Below are positions 9,000-18,714 of a stretch of 35,934 bases of DNA, one piece after another. How positions within the stretch are numbered: the first letter of the stretch is position 1; every line of letters starts with the position of its first letter. The translations under genes were made by a program, and so were the position numbers. The stretch spans positions 1 to 35,934 of the forward strand of contig CAIKMZ010000032.1 in NCBI GenBank assembly GCA_903828665.1. Reading direction: 5' to 3'. This DNA is from an uncultured beta proteobacterium (GTDB lineage: Bacteria > Pseudomonadota > Gammaproteobacteria > Burkholderiales > Burkholderiaceae_C). The notes beneath the pieces were generated by a model. That model was not told the origin of the DNA, did no database searches, and worked only from the letters and a program-made list of their open reading frames with translations.

Positions 9000-9668
9000 A
9001 TGTCGTTTCTCGGCGTCCTTATGCTCGATACGCGTTTTGCGCGCCCGGTCGGCGACATCGGCAATGCACAGACCTTTGCGCGCCTGCAGATCCCGGTGCG
9101 CTATCGCACTGTCAGTGGCGCCAGCCCGCAGCGCGTGGTGCGCGACGACGCGCCGCTGGCCTTGCAGGATTTCATCGCAGTGGCGCAGGAATTGGCGGCG
9201 CAGGGTGCCACGCTGCTTGCCACCAGCTGCGGTTTTCTGGCGCGCTACCAGCGCGAACTGCAGGCCGCCGTGCCGGTTCCGCTGCTGAGCTCCAGCCTGT
9301 TGTGGCTGGCCGAGCCGGAACTGGCAACGCAGCGCTGCGCCGTGCTGACGATCGACGCCCAGGCCTTCGATGCGGGCCAGCTGAGCGGTGTCGGTGCCGA
9401 CCCGGCCACACCCGTCGCAGGGGTCGCGAGCGGCTGCGAGTTCCAGCGCCGCATCCTCGGCAACGAGCCTGCCATGGACCTGCGCCAGGCGCAGCAGGAT
9501 GTGGTCGATGGCGCTTTGGCGCTGACCCACAGTTACCCTGACGTCACCACCCTGGTGCTTGAATGCACCAACATGCCGCCCTATGCCGCTGCTGTCGCTG
9601 CGGCCACTGGAAAACGGGTGGAGCACATTGTTTCCCTGATTGAACAAAGATGGAGATCACTCGCATGA
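9000..9668 (+). CDS. Aspartate/glutamate/hydantoin racemase family protein
   Basis: A 222-residue cytoplasmic enzyme of the cofactor-independent racemase superfamily. The two catalytic cysteines expected in the family are present: C77 in ATSCGF and C189 in LECTNMPPY. The N-terminus [18 protein letters not shown] is typical of a small subgroup annotated as Asp/Glu racemase family. These enzymes invert alpha-carbon stereochemistry of Asp, Glu or hydantoins, and some members are decarboxylases or isomerases. The gene's stop overlaps the 5-oxoprolinase start by 4 bp, so the two are probably made together. The substrate cannot be told from sequence. Confidence 0.85.
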   Translation: MSFLGVLMLDTRFARPVGDIGNAQTFARLQIPVRYRTVSGASPQRVVRDDAPLALQDFIAVAQELAAQGATLLATSCGFLARYQRELQAAVPVPLLSSSLLWLAEPELATQRCAVLTIDAQAFDAGQLSGVGADPATPVAGVASGCEFQRRILGNEPAMDLRQAQQDVVDGALALTHSYPDVTTLVLECTNMPPYAAAVAAATGKRVEHIVSLIEQRWRSLA

Positions 9669-12600
9669 GCATGCCACCCGCAATGCCGAAACGCTGGCAA
9701 TTCTGGATCGACCGCGGTGGCACATTCACCGACGTGGTCGGTCGTCGACCCGACGGTTCGCTGGTCACGCACAAGCTGCTCAGCGAGAACCCGGAGCAGT
9801 ACCGGGACGCGGCCGTGGCCGGTATCCGCCATCTGCTCGGATTGCGCGCCGATGAGGCGGTGACGCCGCAGCAGGTCGAATGCGTGAAGATGGGCACGAC
9901 GGTGGCCACTAACGCGCTGCTGGAACGCAAGGGCGAGCCGACGCTGCTGGTGACGACGCAGGGCTTTCGAGACGCCCTGCGTATCGCCTACCAGAACCGC
10001 CCGCGCATTTTTGACCGCAACATCATCCTGCCCGAGCTGCTCTACAGCGCGGTGGTGCAGGCGCTGGAACGCGTCGGCGCGCACGGCGATGTGATCGTGC
10101 CGCTCGATGAAGCGTACTTGCGGCAGGAACTGCAGGCGCAGTTTGAGCAGGGTCTGCGCAGTGTCGCCATCGTCTTCATGCACGGCTACCGCTACACGGC
10201 GCATGAAGTGGCGGCGCGCGCCATCGCGGCGGCGGTCGGCTTCACGCAGATCAGCACCTCGCACGAAACCAGCCCGATGATGAAGTTCGTCAGTCGTGGT
10301 GACACGACCGTGGTCGACGCCTACCTGTCGCCGATCCTGCGCCGCTACGTCGAGCAGGTGGCGCTCGAGATGCCGGGTGTCAAGCTGTTCTTCATGCAGT
10401 CGTCCGGCGGCCTGACCGATGCCCACGTCTTTGCGGGCAAGGACGCGATCCTCAGCGGCCCGGCCGGTGGCATCGTCGGCATGGCGCGCACGGCGGCGAT
10501 CGCCAGCATCGACAAGGTGATCGGCTTCGACATGGGCGGCACCTCGACCGATGTCTCGCATTTCGCCGGCGAGTTCGAGCGCGAGTTCGAGACCCAGGTG
10601 GCCGGCGTGCGCATGCGCGCGCCGATGATGAGCATCCATACCGTGGCGGCAGGCGGCGGCTCGATCCTGGCGTTTGACGGCGCGCGCTTCCGCGTCGGGC
10701 CGCAGAGCGCTGGCGCCAATCCGGGGCCGGCGAGCTACCGGCGCGGCGGGCCGCTGGCGGTGACCGACGCCAACGTGATGGTCGGCAAGATTGTGCCGCG
10801 CCATTTCCCCAAGGTGTTCGGCGCGGCGGCCAATGAGGCGCTCGACGACGCGGTGGTGCGCGAGAAGTTTGCCGCGCTCGCGGCACAGACCGGGCGCACG
10901 GCCGAAGACGTGGCCGAGGGTTTCATCAGCATCGCCGTGCAGCAGATGGCCAACGCGATCAAGAAGATCTCGGTGGCGCGCGGCTACGACGTGACGCGCT
11001 ACACGCTGCAATGCTTTGGCGGTGCCGGCGGCCAGCATGCCTGCCTGGTGGCCGACGCGCTGGGCATGACCAGCGTCTTCGTGCACCCGCTTGCCGGCGT
11101 GCTGTCGGCCTACGGCATGGGACTGGCGGACCAGAGCGTGATCCGCGAGCAGGCGGTGGAACTCAAACTCAATGCGGCAGCGCTGCCGCAGATCGCCGGG
11201 CAGCTGGAGAGCCTGGCGGCGCAGGCGCACGATGAACTGCTGCGCCAGCAGGTCAGCCAGGGCAGCGTGGCGGTGCAGCGGCGCGTGCACGTGCGCTACG
11301 AGGGCAGCGATGCCGCGCTGCTGGTGGCATATGCGCCCGCTGTTGACGCCTCGCCGCAGGCAATCGTCGCCAGCGTCGTGGCCGGCTTCGAGGCCGCGTA
11401 CCGGCAGCGCTTCGCTTTTCTGATGCAGGGCAAGGCGCTGGTGGTGGAGGCGGTCTCGGTTGAGGCCGTGGTGGCCGGCGACGCGCCGGACGAGCCCTGT
11501 CACGCGCTGGAGGCCTGGCGCGATCTGCGCGCCTGCGGCGTCGTGCGCGAGACCGTTCCCATGTACAGCGGCGGGCGCTGGCTGCAGGCCGCGCTGCTGC
11601 TGCGCGAGGACCTTCGTCCGGGCGACTGCGTGCGCGGGCCGGCCATCATCGCCGAGCAGAATGCGACCACCGTGGTGGAAGACGGCTGGGACGCCGAGGT
11701 GACCACCTTCGATCACCTGGCCCTGAGCCGCAGCGTGCCGCGCGCGCAGACCTTTGCCGCCGGCACGACAGTGGACCCGGTGCTGCTGGAGGTGTTCAAC
11801 AACCTGTTCATGAACATCGCCGAGCAGATGGGCCTGCAACTGCAGAACACGGCCTACTCGGTCAACATCAAGGAGCGGCTCGACTTCAGCTGCGCGCTGT
11901 TCGATGCGGCGGGCAACCTGATCGCCAACGCGCCGCACATGCCGGTGCATCTGGGCTCGATGGGCGAGAGCATCAAGACCGTCATTCGAGAGAACGCGAC
12001 CAGCATGCAGCCGGGTGATGTCTACGTGCTCAACGACCCGTACCACGGCGGCACGCACCTGCCCGACATCACGGTCATCACGCCCGTCTACCTCGACGAC
12101 AAGCCGACTTTCTATGTCGGCTCGCGCGGGCACCACGCCGACATCGGCGGCACCACGCCGGGCTCGATGCCGCCGTTCTCCACCTGCATCGAAGAGGAGG
12201 GCGTGCAGATCAACAACGTCAAGCTGGTTGATCGCGGCGTGCTGCAAGAGGCGGCAATCCTCGCGCTGCTGCAAAGTGGCCAATACCCCAGCAGGAACCC
12301 GCAGCAGAACCTGGCCGACCTGAAGGCGCAGATCGCCGCCAACGAGAAGGGCGTGCAGGAGTTGCGCAAGATGGTCGAGCAGTTCGGCCTGGACATGGTG
12401 CAGGCCTATATGCGCCACGTGCAGGACAACGCCGAGGAATCGGTGCGCCGCGTCATCACGCGGCTCAAGGACGGCGCTTACACATTGCCGCTGGACAACG
12501 GCGCGCAGATCCAGGTCGCGATCCGCGTCAATGCCGACGCGCGCAGCGCGGTGATCGACTTCACTGGCACATCAAAGCAGCAGAGCAACAACTTCAATGC

Positions 12601-13294
12601 GCCCACCGCGGTCTGCATGGCCGCCGTGCTCTACGTGTTTCGCAGTCTGGTCGACGACGACATTCCGCTCAATGCCGGTTGCCTCAAGCCGCTGTCAGTC
12701 ATCATCCCGGCGGGCTCGATGCTCAACCCCAATCCGCCGGCCTCGGTAGTGGCCGGCAATGTCGAGACGTCGAGCTGCATCACCAACGCGCTCTATGGCG
12801 CGCTGGGCGTGATGGCGGCGAGCCAGTGCACCATGAACAACTTCACCTTCGGCAACGCGCGCTACCAGTACTACGAGACGATCTCGGGCGGCTCCGGCGC
12901 TGGCGACGGCTTCAACGGGACCGACGTGGTGCAGACGCACATGACCAACTCGCGCCTGACCGACCCCGAGGTGCTGGAGTTCCGCTTTCCGGTGCGGCTG
13001 GACAGCTATCAAATCCGCGCCGGCTCCGGCGGCACCGGGCACTGGCACGGCGGCAACGGCGGCGTGCGCCGCGTGCGCTTCCTCGAGCCGATGACCGCCA
13101 GCATCCTGTCCAACGGCCGCGTCCACGGCGCCTTCGGTGTCGCCGGCGGCCAGGCCGGGCAGGTCGGCATCAACCGCGTGCTGCGCGCCGATGGCACAGT
13201 CGAAGAACTCGCCCACATCGGGCAGGCGCAGATGCATGCGGGCGACGTGTTCGAGATCAGCACGCCGGGTGGTGGCGGGTTCGGCCGTGCGTGA
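9665..13294 (+). CDS. 5-oxoprolinase / hydantoinase, fused HyuA-HyuB protein
   Basis: A 1209-residue protein joining both hydantoinase/oxoprolinase subunits, the arrangement of eukaryotic-type 5-oxoprolinase, and of normal length for it. The HyuA half (about 1-690) has the ASKHA ATP-binding motifs [13 protein letters not shown] (from residue 14), [12 protein letters not shown] (from about 287) and [10 protein letters not shown]. The HyuB half (about 700-1209) has [13 protein letters not shown] (from residue 790) and GHHADIGG. The family uses ATP to open cyclic amides: 5-oxoproline to glutamate, or N-methylhydantoin to the carbamoyl amino acid. ATG at 9665 is chosen for the ATGA overlap with the racemase stop and a GGAG upstream. 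An in-frame ATG at 9650 is possible. Confidence 0.92.
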   Translation: MSMPPAMPKRWQFWIDRGGTFTDVVGRRPDGSLVTHKLLSENPEQYRDAAVAGIRHLLGLRADEAVTPQQVECVKMGTTVATNALLERKGEPTLLVTTQGFRDALRIAYQNRPRIFDRNIILPELLYSAVVQALERVGAHGDVIVPLDEAYLRQELQAQFEQGLRSVAIVFMHGYRYTAHEVAARAIAAAVGFTQISTSHETSPMMKFVSRGDTTVVDAYLSPILRRYVEQVALEMPGVKLFFMQSSGGLTDAHVFAGKDAILSGPAGGIVGMARTAAIASIDKVIGFDMGGTSTDVSHFAGEFEREFETQVAGVRMRAPMMSIHTVAAGGGSILAFDGARFRVGPQSAGANPGPASYRRGGPLAVTDANVMVGKIVPRHFPKVFGAAANEALDDAVVREKFAALAAQTGRTAEDVAEGFISIAVQQMANAIKKISVARGYDVTRYTLQCFGGAGGQHACLVADALGMTSVFVHPLAGVLSAYGMGLADQSVIREQAVELKLNAAALPQIAGQLESLAAQAHDELLRQQVSQGSVAVQRRVHVRYEGSDAALLVAYAPAVDASPQAIVASVVAGFEAAYRQRFAFLMQGKALVVEAVSVEAVVAGDAPDEPCHALEAWRDLRACGVVRETVPMYSGGRWLQAALLLREDLRPGDCVRGPAIIAEQNATTVVEDGWDAEVTTFDHLALSRSVPRAQTFAAGTTVDPVLLEVFNNLFMNIAEQMGLQLQNTAYSVNIKERLDFSCALFDAAGNLIANAPHMPVHLGSMGESIKTVIRENATSMQPGDVYVLNDPYHGGTHLPDITVITPVYLDDKPTFYVGSRGHHADIGGTTPGSMPPFSTCIEEEGVQINNVKLVDRGVLQEAAILALLQSGQYPSRNPQQNLADLKAQIAANEKGVQELRKMVEQFGLDMVQAYMRHVQDNAEESVRRVITRLKDGAYTLPLDNGAQIQVAIRVNADARSAVIDFTGTSKQQSNNFNAPTAVCMAAVLYVFRSLVDDDIPLNAGCLKPLSVIIPAGSMLNPNPPASVVAGNVETSSCITNALYGALGVMAASQCTMNNFTFGNARYQYYETISGGSGAGDGFNGTDVVQTHMTNSRLTDPEVLEFRFPVRLDSYQIRAGSGGTGHWHGGNGGVRRVRFLEPMTASILSNGRVHGAFGVAGGQAGQVGINRVLRADGTVEELAHIGQAQMHAGDVFEISTPGGGGFGRA

Positions 13295-13312
13295 CAACCC
13301 GGGCACAAACCC

Positions 13313-13582
13313 ATGACTGAGCTGACACCTTTGCCGACCATCGAGCCGGGCCGCTACCGCCACTACAAGGGCGGCGAGTATGAGGTCCTGGGTGTCGTGC
13401 GGCACAGCGAAACGCTGGAACCGCTGGTTCTTTATCGGCCGCTTTACAACCAGACCGGCTTCTGGGTGCGCCCCTTTGCCATGTTCCTGGAGCCGATCGC
13501 GTTCAACGGGATGGTTCAACCCCGGTTCAGCAAAGTTGACGCTGGCGACCCTGCTCCCTCTTTTCCTGTGTACACACCATGA
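13313..13582 (+). CDS. DUF1653 domain protein
   Basis: An 89-residue small soluble protein. Residues about 13-65 match DUF1653: GRYRHYKGGEYEVLGVVRHS, then LYRPLYNQTGFWVRPFAMF and a following FLEPI. DUF1653 proteins are small and their biochemical role is not established. The gene starts 18 bp after the 5-oxoprolinase gene, and its stop overlaps the next start by 4 bp, so it is probably part of the same transcript. It may simply have been carried along rather than serving the pathway. Confidence 0.85.
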   Translation: MTELTPLPTIEPGRYRHYKGGEYEVLGVVRHSETLEPLVLYRPLYNQTGFWVRPFAMFLEPIAFNGMVQPRFSKVDAGDPAPSFPVYTP

Positions 13583-13956
13583 ACCGTCGCAAAGCGTTGT
13601 TCGTCGTCGCTGGCTTCGCCGTCTCGTGTCTTGATCCGGTCTGGGCCGCTGGAGAAAAGGGCTGGTTCGGTTTTGCCGTGTCCGGGGAGGCTCAGGGTTT
13701 CTCATTCAATCCGACGCTGCGCAGCGTCAAGATTGACAAAGTGCTGCCAGCTTCGCCGGCGGTCCCAGCGGGTCTGGCTTCGGGCGACCTCGTGCTGGAG
13801 GTGCACGGCATCATAGTCGCGGGCGCCAAGGCTGATGCGCTCAAGGCAGCCATGCAGAAGGCGGTAGGCGAGTCTCTGCGCTTGAAGGTTAAACGGGGTT
13901 CTGGCGAAGTGCAGGAACTGTTGCTGGTTGCGGCGCCTAAACCGTCTGAGCAATAG
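13579..13956 (+). CDS. Small exported PDZ-domain protein
   Basis: A 125-residue protein with a likely signal peptide (RR at 3-4, a hydrophobic core VVAGFAVSCL, a cleavage candidate near VWA-A at about 25). The rest is one PDZ-like fold: IDKVLPASPAVPAGLASGDLVLEVHG is the classic PDZ core, followed by AMQKAVGESLRLKVKRG. There is no protease domain, so it would be a stand-alone peptide-binding module in the periplasm. The ATG overlaps the DUF1653 stop by 4 bp. The function is not recognised. A lipobox reading (AVSC) is possible but weak. Confidence 0.75.
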   Translation: MNRRKALFVVAGFAVSCLDPVWAAGEKGWFGFAVSGEAQGFSFNPTLRSVKIDKVLPASPAVPAGLASGDLVLEVHGIIVAGAKADALKAAMQKAVGESLRLKVKRGSGEVQELLLVAAPKPSEQ

Positions 13957-14006
13957 GGCCGTCCGTCACCGCAACGCAGCCTTGCAACTACCCATTGAAC
14001 GACGCC

Positions 14007-14555
14007 ATGCCCACCCAATCCGCTCTCCTGATCATCGACGTTCAGCGCGCTCTGTGTGAAGGCGAGTACGAAGTGTTTGAGGCCCAGCAGGTCATTGAAC
14101 GGATCAACGTATTGACCGCCAAGGCGCGCTCGGTGCACGCGCCGGTCGTGTTCATCCAGCATGAGGCCGAGGACGGTCCGCTCCAGCATGGCTCGGACGG
14201 ATGGCAACTGGCTGCCGGCATCATTCGCGACGGCAGTGACGTGCTGCTGCGCAAGACCACGCCCGATTCGTTTCTGCGCACCGGCCTTGAGCGGCTGCTA
14301 AAGGCACACGCGGTCAATCGCCTGATCATCTGCGGGCTGCAAACCGAGTACTGCGTTGACACGACGACGCGCCGCGCTTTGGCGCTCGGCTACCCGGTCC
14401 TACTGGTCTCCGATGCGCATTCCACCCTCAGCAATGAACATTTGTCGGCGGCGCAAATCATTGCGCATCACAATGCCACACTGTCGTCGATCAGCAGCTT
14501 TGGCCCTCGGGCGGAACTGGTGAGCACATCAGCGCTCGACCTGGGTCTTTCGTGA
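14007..14555 (+). CDS. Isochorismatase-family cysteine hydrolase
   Basis: A 182-residue cytoplasmic hydrolase with the isochorismatase-superfamily catalytic triad: D11 in LLIIDVQ, K83 in LLRKTTPDSF and C116 in CGLQTEYCVDTT. Having the cysteine argues for an amidase (nicotinamidase, N-carbamoylsarcosine amidase or streptothricin-hydrolase type) rather than a true isochorismatase. ATG 14007 is preferred; an upstream in-frame TTG at 13995 is less likely. It follows the PDZ gene by 50 bp and may belong to the same transcript, where an amidase acting on carbamoyl or amide products would fit a hydantoinase. The substrate is unknown. Confidence 0.87.
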   Translation: MPTQSALLIIDVQRALCEGEYEVFEAQQVIERINVLTAKARSVHAPVVFIQHEAEDGPLQHGSDGWQLAAGIIRDGSDVLLRKTTPDSFLRTGLERLLKAHAVNRLIICGLQTEYCVDTTTRRALALGYPVLLVSDAHSTLSNEHLSAAQIIAHHNATLSSISSFGPRAELVSTSALDLGLS

Positions 14556-14934
14556 AATTTACAAGCCTGCCGGAGTCTGTGCACGAACGGGTCGTTCTTC
14601 GGCCGTTGCGTGATGCAGATTGCAACAGCGGTCGCCTGACCGATCACCGAGCCCTTCTTCAATCTTGACAAACGATTGCCTGCGGCATGCCCATCACACT
14701 CTCCGACGCGCTTGAGTTGCCACCGGATCAGGGGGTCGCGCTCTACGCTGCCAACCACTGGTCTTTGGCCAAGAAGCCGGGGCAATTGCTTGCTGCCCTG
14801 AACCATTCCCACTCGGTTGTGACTGCCTGGGAGAACGAGATGTTGGTTGGTCTGGGCAACGCTATTTCCCACGATCACTGAGCCCGGATTGCCGCGATCT
14901 TGCGCGGCGTGTCGCTGCCGGTCTGTGACCCTGC
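14556..14934. other. Gene-poor spacer around the GNAT remnant
   Basis: This 379-bp stretch separates the cysteine hydrolase from the diguanylate cyclase. It holds only the truncated GNAT frame at 14687-14881. Weaker coding look and lower GC in 14556-14686 suggest decayed sequence. I saw no hairpin with a T-run and no RNA gene. Confidence 0.5.
14687..14881 (+). pseudogene. GNAT acetyltransferase, 3'-truncated remnant
   Basis: A 64-codon frame whose product resembles the first third of a GNAT N-acetyltransferase of the type that continues GLGNAISDGHLVVYYPHL. Recognisable parts are ALYAANHW, KPGQLLAALNHSHSVVTAW and MLVGLGNAIS. The reading then stops at SHDH, before the beta-strand and QGRGIG acetyl-CoA loop that every active member needs. 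None of the missing part appears in other frames before the next gene at 14935. A deletion, not a single frameshift, is the likely cause. It may still be translated, but cannot bind acetyl-CoA. Confidence 0.65.
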
Positions 14935-16548
14935 TCAGTGCGGCCCGTTGACCTCATAGAGCCGCACCAGATCACCGCCCGCGTCCTTGGCGTGGTACAT
15001 CGCGATATCGGCCCACTTGATGACCTCGCCCTCGGTGTTCGCGAAACCCAGGAACAGCATCACGCCAATGCTCGCGGTGCAGCGGTGTTCGACGCTCCGG
15101 GTCGGATGCGTCCCGTCGGCAGTCAATGGCAGCGCGTAGGGCGTTGCCAGCAAGCGGCGGATCTCTTCGGCCAGCAGCTGGACCTGATGGTGGGCCTGGG
15201 TCTTGTCGGTCGGGAGATCATGGAGCAGCACGACAAATTCATCGCCGCCGAATCGTGCAACCGTGTCAACCTGGCGCACAAGGCTCTTGAGGCGTTTGGC
15301 CACCTCGACCAGCAGCACGTCGCCCACCTCGTGCCCGTGCAGGTCGTTGACCGGCTTGAAATTGTCCAGGTCGATGAACAGCGCGGCACCATAGCGCCCG
15401 CTGCGCTGGCCCGACAGCATGACCTGGGTCAGGCGCTCGCCTAGCAGCAGGCGGTTGGCCAGGCCGGTCAGCGGATCGAAGTAGGCCAGCTGCCGCACGA
15501 TCTCTTCGGTCTGCTTGCGCTCGGTGATGTCCTCGATCGTGCCATGCCACAAAACGTCGCCGTTTTCCTGCGGGTCGGGCGTGGACTCGATGCGCAGGAA
15601 CTTGAACTGCCCGAGGGACTGAATCCGGCCGCTCCAGTCAAATGCCTTCAGCCGTTCGATTCCCTGCTGGTTCAACTCGATGAACGAATCACGGTCGTCC
15701 GGATGAATTGCCGCGGTCCATGCGATCGGATCGGACAGAAGGGTTTCCCGGTCGGCATTAAAGAACTCCAGGGCGCGGGGGCTGACATAGTCCAGTGCGA
15801 AGCTGTGATCCGGCCTGCTGCGCAGGATGTAGGTGCCGAAGGGAATTTTCGAAACCAGTTTCTCGTACTGCTGCTGGCTCTTTGACAGCGCCAGTTCCGC
15901 CTGCTTGCGATGCTCGATTTCCTGCTTGGCAAGCGCCAGCGCCCTTTGCGCACCCTGGCTGATGTAGTACGTCAGGCCGCCGGTAAACCCGAACAGGGCG
16001 GTGAAGGTGATCCACTGCGTGACCCCGACGCCGTAATAGGGCTGACGCAGCCACCCCGCGTTCTCCGCCAGGATCAGGCCGAGCACCGCCAGCGAAGCCG
16101 CGCCGGTGCCGATGGCGATGCCGCGCAGCCCGAACAGCATCCCTGTCATCAGCAGCCAGAACAGAAAGATGGACGCGGTTGGGGTTCGTATGGTTCCGAT
16201 GCTGGCGGTAACCCCCGTGATGTAGACAAGGCCGAAGACGACCATCCCGATGCGGGCCAGGACGATCCTGCCGCCGCGAATCCAGCGCAGGAACAGCAGC
16301 ATCAAGGCCGACGCCACCAGGTCGATGATCAGGGTGCTGGCAGGAGTCTTTCCCCCCAGCAGGGCACCGATCATGACAAGCAGCGCGAATGCCAGGCTGC
16401 TGACGACGATCATGTGGATCAAGCTCGCATGACGCGTCTTTTCTTCGTCGCCTTCAAAAACGGGCGGCGCGAGCCAGCGAGGGATTCTTCTCATCAGCCA
16501 ATCGGGTGCGTTCGTGCGCACTGCCTGCTTGTCACCTGGTTTATGCAT
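14935..16548 (-). CDS. Membrane diguanylate cyclase with PAS sensor
   Basis: A 537-residue protein that should make cyclic di-GMP from two GTP. The N-terminal 190 or so residues hold about six hydrophobic membrane segments, introduced by WLAPPVFEGDEEKTRHASLI, a sequence common to this membrane-sensor group. A short helix links to a PAS fold with PAC tail (about 240-365; ALDYVSPRALEFF, HPDDRDSF). The GGDEF domain (about 370-530) has an intact GGDEF at 434-438, the LAYFDPLTGLANR entry, and an RxxD inhibitory site (RQVD) five residues before the GGDEF motif, so product feedback is likely. The start is uncertain: ATG 16548 is taken; upstream in-frame codons and a downstream ATG (MRRIPRWL) are possible. 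Divergent from lemA. Confidence 0.92.
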   Translation of the reverse strand: MHKPGDKQAVRTNAPDWLMRRIPRWLAPPVFEGDEEKTRHASLIHMIVVSSLAFALLVMIGALLGGKTPASTLIIDLVASALMLLFLRWIRGGRIVLARIGMVVFGLVYITGVTASIGTIRTPTASIFLFWLLMTGMLFGLRGIAIGTGAASLAVLGLILAENAGWLRQPYYGVGVTQWITFTALFGFTGGLTYYISQGAQRALALAKQEIEHRKQAELALSKSQQQYEKLVSKIPFGTYILRSRPDHSFALDYVSPRALEFFNADRETLLSDPIAWTAAIHPDDRDSFIELNQQGIERLKAFDWSGRIQSLGQFKFLRIESTPDPQENGDVLWHGTIEDITERKQTEEIVRQLAYFDPLTGLANRLLLGERLTQVMLSGQRSGRYGAALFIDLDNFKPVNDLHGHEVGDVLLVEVAKRLKSLVRQVDTVARFGGDEFVVLLHDLPTDKTQAHHQVQLLAEEIRRLLATPYALPLTADGTHPTRSVEHRCTASIGVMLFLGFANTEGEVIKWADIAMYHAKDAGGDLVRLYEVNGPH

Positions 16549-16671
16549 GTGTTCTGAAACTGCCGTGCATCCATTCTGCCTTAACGCGCTTCGATCGTGG
16601 CAGCAAAATCCGGAATCTGCCTGTACCATGCGGCTTCGGTCCTCCCACCATCGCATAAGGAGCTACTCGAC

Positions 16672-17238
16672 ATGGCCATGTTCATTCTTTTGGGCGCTGT
16701 TGGCGTGCTGCTGATCTACGGCATCAGCCTGTATAACAACCTGGTGCAGGTCAAGAACGCCGTTGCCAAGGCATGGGCCAACATCGATGTGCTGCTCAAG
16801 CAGCGCCATGACGAACTGCCCAAGCTGGTCGAGGTCTGCCGGCAGTACAAGCAGTTCGAGCAGGCCACATTGCAAAAGGTGATCGAAGCACGATCACAGG
16901 TCCACGCTGCGGGCGAGCGTCAGGACATTACTGCGCTGGGCAAGGCCGAGGGTGTGTTGCGCTCGGGACTGGCCGGCATCTTTGCAGTCGCCGAAGCGTA
17001 TCCGGAGCTCAAGGCGGACCAGAATTTCATGCAGTTGCAGAACCGGATCAGCGCCCTTGAAGATGGCATTGCCGATCGTCGCGAGTTTTATAACGAATCG
17101 GTGAACATCAACAACGTCCAGATTGCGATGTTTCCGGCCAGCCTCATTGCCAGGCGATACGGCTTTGTGGAAAAGCCCTTGCTGGCGTTTTCCGAAACCG
17201 AGGTCGCGGATGTGGACATGAAGAAGCTGTTTGAGTAG
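16672..17238 (+). CDS. LemA family protein
   Basis: A 188-residue protein anchored by one N-terminal membrane helix (about 2-22, FILLGAVGVLLIYGISLY) with a long coiled-coil-like helical body. The signature NNLVQVKNAVAKAWANIDVLLKQRHDELPKLVE is the conserved LemA start, split here by position 24-56, and the end AMFPASLIARRYGF is the usual C-terminal motif. An AAGGAG ribosome site at 16657-16662 sits 9 bases from ATG 16672 and fixes the start. LemA function is unsettled; it is usually linked to membrane-envelope processes. The next gene encodes a GIDE-like membrane protein, a common partner. Confidence 0.92.
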   Translation: MAMFILLGAVGVLLIYGISLYNNLVQVKNAVAKAWANIDVLLKQRHDELPKLVEVCRQYKQFEQATLQKVIEARSQVHAAGERQDITALGKAEGVLRSGLAGIFAVAEAYPELKADQNFMQLQNRISALEDGIADRREFYNESVNINNVQIAMFPASLIARRYGFVEKPLLAFSETEVADVDMKKLFE

Positions 17239-17273
17239 ATGGGCAAGACAGGGCCGTTTGAGGGCGACCGGGC

Positions 17274-18182
17274 TTGACCGTCATGCTGGGCAACTGGCTG
17301 CGCCGCGAATACGCGCAACTGCTGACCTCGGGCGCGCAGTTGCTGCTGCTGATCATCGGCATGCGCCTGAATTCGCGCCATGGCTGGCTGTACTGCCTGG
17401 CCGCGGTTGCGCTGATCAGCGTCTTTGCATGGGTGTCCGCGCTGTACCGGCTGCGCACCATACGCAACACACCCACATCCAGGATCGCCTCGGCCGCCCA
17501 GGGCTATGTCGAACTGGTCGGCAAGGGCGCGCAATTCTGCGACCCGCCGCTCCTGAGCCAGCTGCGGCATCAGCCTTGCCTGTGGTCACGCTATCGCGTC
17601 GAGGAACGGGATCGATCGCAGTGGAAAATGATCGACAGCGGCGAGACGGACAACTCCTTCCTGCTGCGCGACGAAACCGGCGAATGCGTGGTCGATCCGG
17701 AGCATGCCGAGATCATCACACGCCACTGCGATCAGTGGCTGGAGGGCGATTGCCGGTACACGGAGTGGAAACTGATCGATCAGGATTCGCTCTACGTGAT
17801 CGGGCAGTTCCGCACACAGCGCGACGGCATTCTGTTGTTCGACAAGCGCCAGCAACTGAGTCAATTGCTGGCGGACTGGAAAGCGGACATGCCCGCGCTG
17901 CTGGCTCGCTTCGACCTGGACCGGGACGGGAAGTTGAGCCCTGATGAGTGGGAGCTGGCCAGGCTGGCTGCCGCGCGCGAGGTGGAAAAGGTGGCGAGCG
18001 ATTTTCAGGCGCAGTCCGCCACCAGCATCATCAGCCGGCCAACGGATGGGCAATTCTTCCTGATCAGCAACATCTCGCAAGCGAGTTTGTCGCGCCGCTA
18101 CCTGCTTTGGGGCTTGGCGCATTTGATGATCTTCTTCGGTTCGCTCGGCGGGTTTGGCTGGGCCTTGAATCACTGGCAATGA
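17274..18182 (+). CDS. GIDE-like membrane protein with EF-hand
   Basis: A 302-residue membrane protein. There are two hydrophobic segments near the N-terminus (about 15-55) and one at the C-terminus (about 277-297). Between them, SRIASAAQGYVELVGKGAQF, CLWSRYRVEERD and IDSGETDNSFLLRD match the domain related to GIDE E3 ligases that often accompanies LemA in bacteria; no RING finger is present. A canonical EF-hand loop runs from D214 to E225 (DLDRDGKLSPDE), suggesting Ca2+ binding. TTG 17274 is favoured because GAGGG lies 9 bases upstream; ATG 17283 gives 299 residues. It lies 35 bp after lemA, probably in one operon. Role unknown. Confidence 0.75.
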   Translation: MTVMLGNWLRREYAQLLTSGAQLLLLIIGMRLNSRHGWLYCLAAVALISVFAWVSALYRLRTIRNTPTSRIASAAQGYVELVGKGAQFCDPPLLSQLRHQPCLWSRYRVEERDRSQWKMIDSGETDNSFLLRDETGECVVDPEHAEIITRHCDQWLEGDCRYTEWKLIDQDSLYVIGQFRTQRDGILLFDKRQQLSQLLADWKADMPALLARFDLDRDGKLSPDEWELARLAAAREVEKVASDFQAQSATSIISRPTDGQFFLISNISQASLSRRYLLWGLAHLMIFFGSLGGFGWALNHWQ

Positions 18183-18198
18183 AAGGCATTGCTCCGCG

Positions 18199-18693
18199 AT
18201 GATTCTCCGGTGCCTGACGCTGCCCGTGCTCTGCCTGGCCTTCAGCGCGCAGGCGCGGGAAGCATTTGACGCTCAGGTCACTTATGTCACCGATGGCGAC
18301 ACGCTCTGGGTGCAAGCGGATCGCGGCGGCGCGGCGCACAAGCTGCGCCTGACGGGCATCGACGCGCCCGAGATCTGCCAGCACGGCGGCAAGGCGGCGC
18401 GCGACTTCCTGACTCAGCTGGCGCTGCACCGGCGTGTGGCGGTGAACGTCTCCTATGTTGACCGCTATGGCCGCAGACCGGCGACGGTCCGGCTCGATGG
18501 CGCCGATCTGGCCGCGCAGATGGTGCGCGCCGGCCATGCCTGGAGCGACGGCTGGCGCGGCCGGCCCGGCCTCTACGCGGCCGAGGAGGCCTATGCGCGG
18601 CAGGCACGGGTGGGTGTGTTTGCCGCGAACCGTCCCGAGTCGCCACGCGCGTTTCGCAAACGGCATGGTTCCTGTCACACGGGTACGCGCTGA
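18199..18693 (+). CDS. Exported thermonuclease-family (SNase-like) protein
   Basis: A 164-residue protein with a signal peptide (about 1-19, ending AQA-R). The SNase fold motifs are in order: VTYVTDGDTLWV with metal-binding aspartate, LRLTGIDAPE with the arginine and glutamate of the active site, and VDRYGRRPATV with the second catalytic arginine region. The family cleaves DNA and RNA to 3'-phosphates using Ca2+. Its length and single domain are normal for proteobacterial periplasmic members. It starts 16 bp after the EF-hand protein and ends 21 bp from the convergent moeB gene. Whether it is secreted or kept in the periplasm is not clear. Confidence 0.9.
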   Translation: MILRCLTLPVLCLAFSAQAREAFDAQVTYVTDGDTLWVQADRGGAAHKLRLTGIDAPEICQHGGKAARDFLTQLALHRRVAVNVSYVDRYGRRPATVRLDGADLAAQMVRAGHAWSDGWRGRPGLYAAEEAYARQARVGVFAANRPESPRAFRKRHGSCHTGTR

Positions 18694-18714
18694 CGGAAAC
18701 TGGCTGTTGCGGAA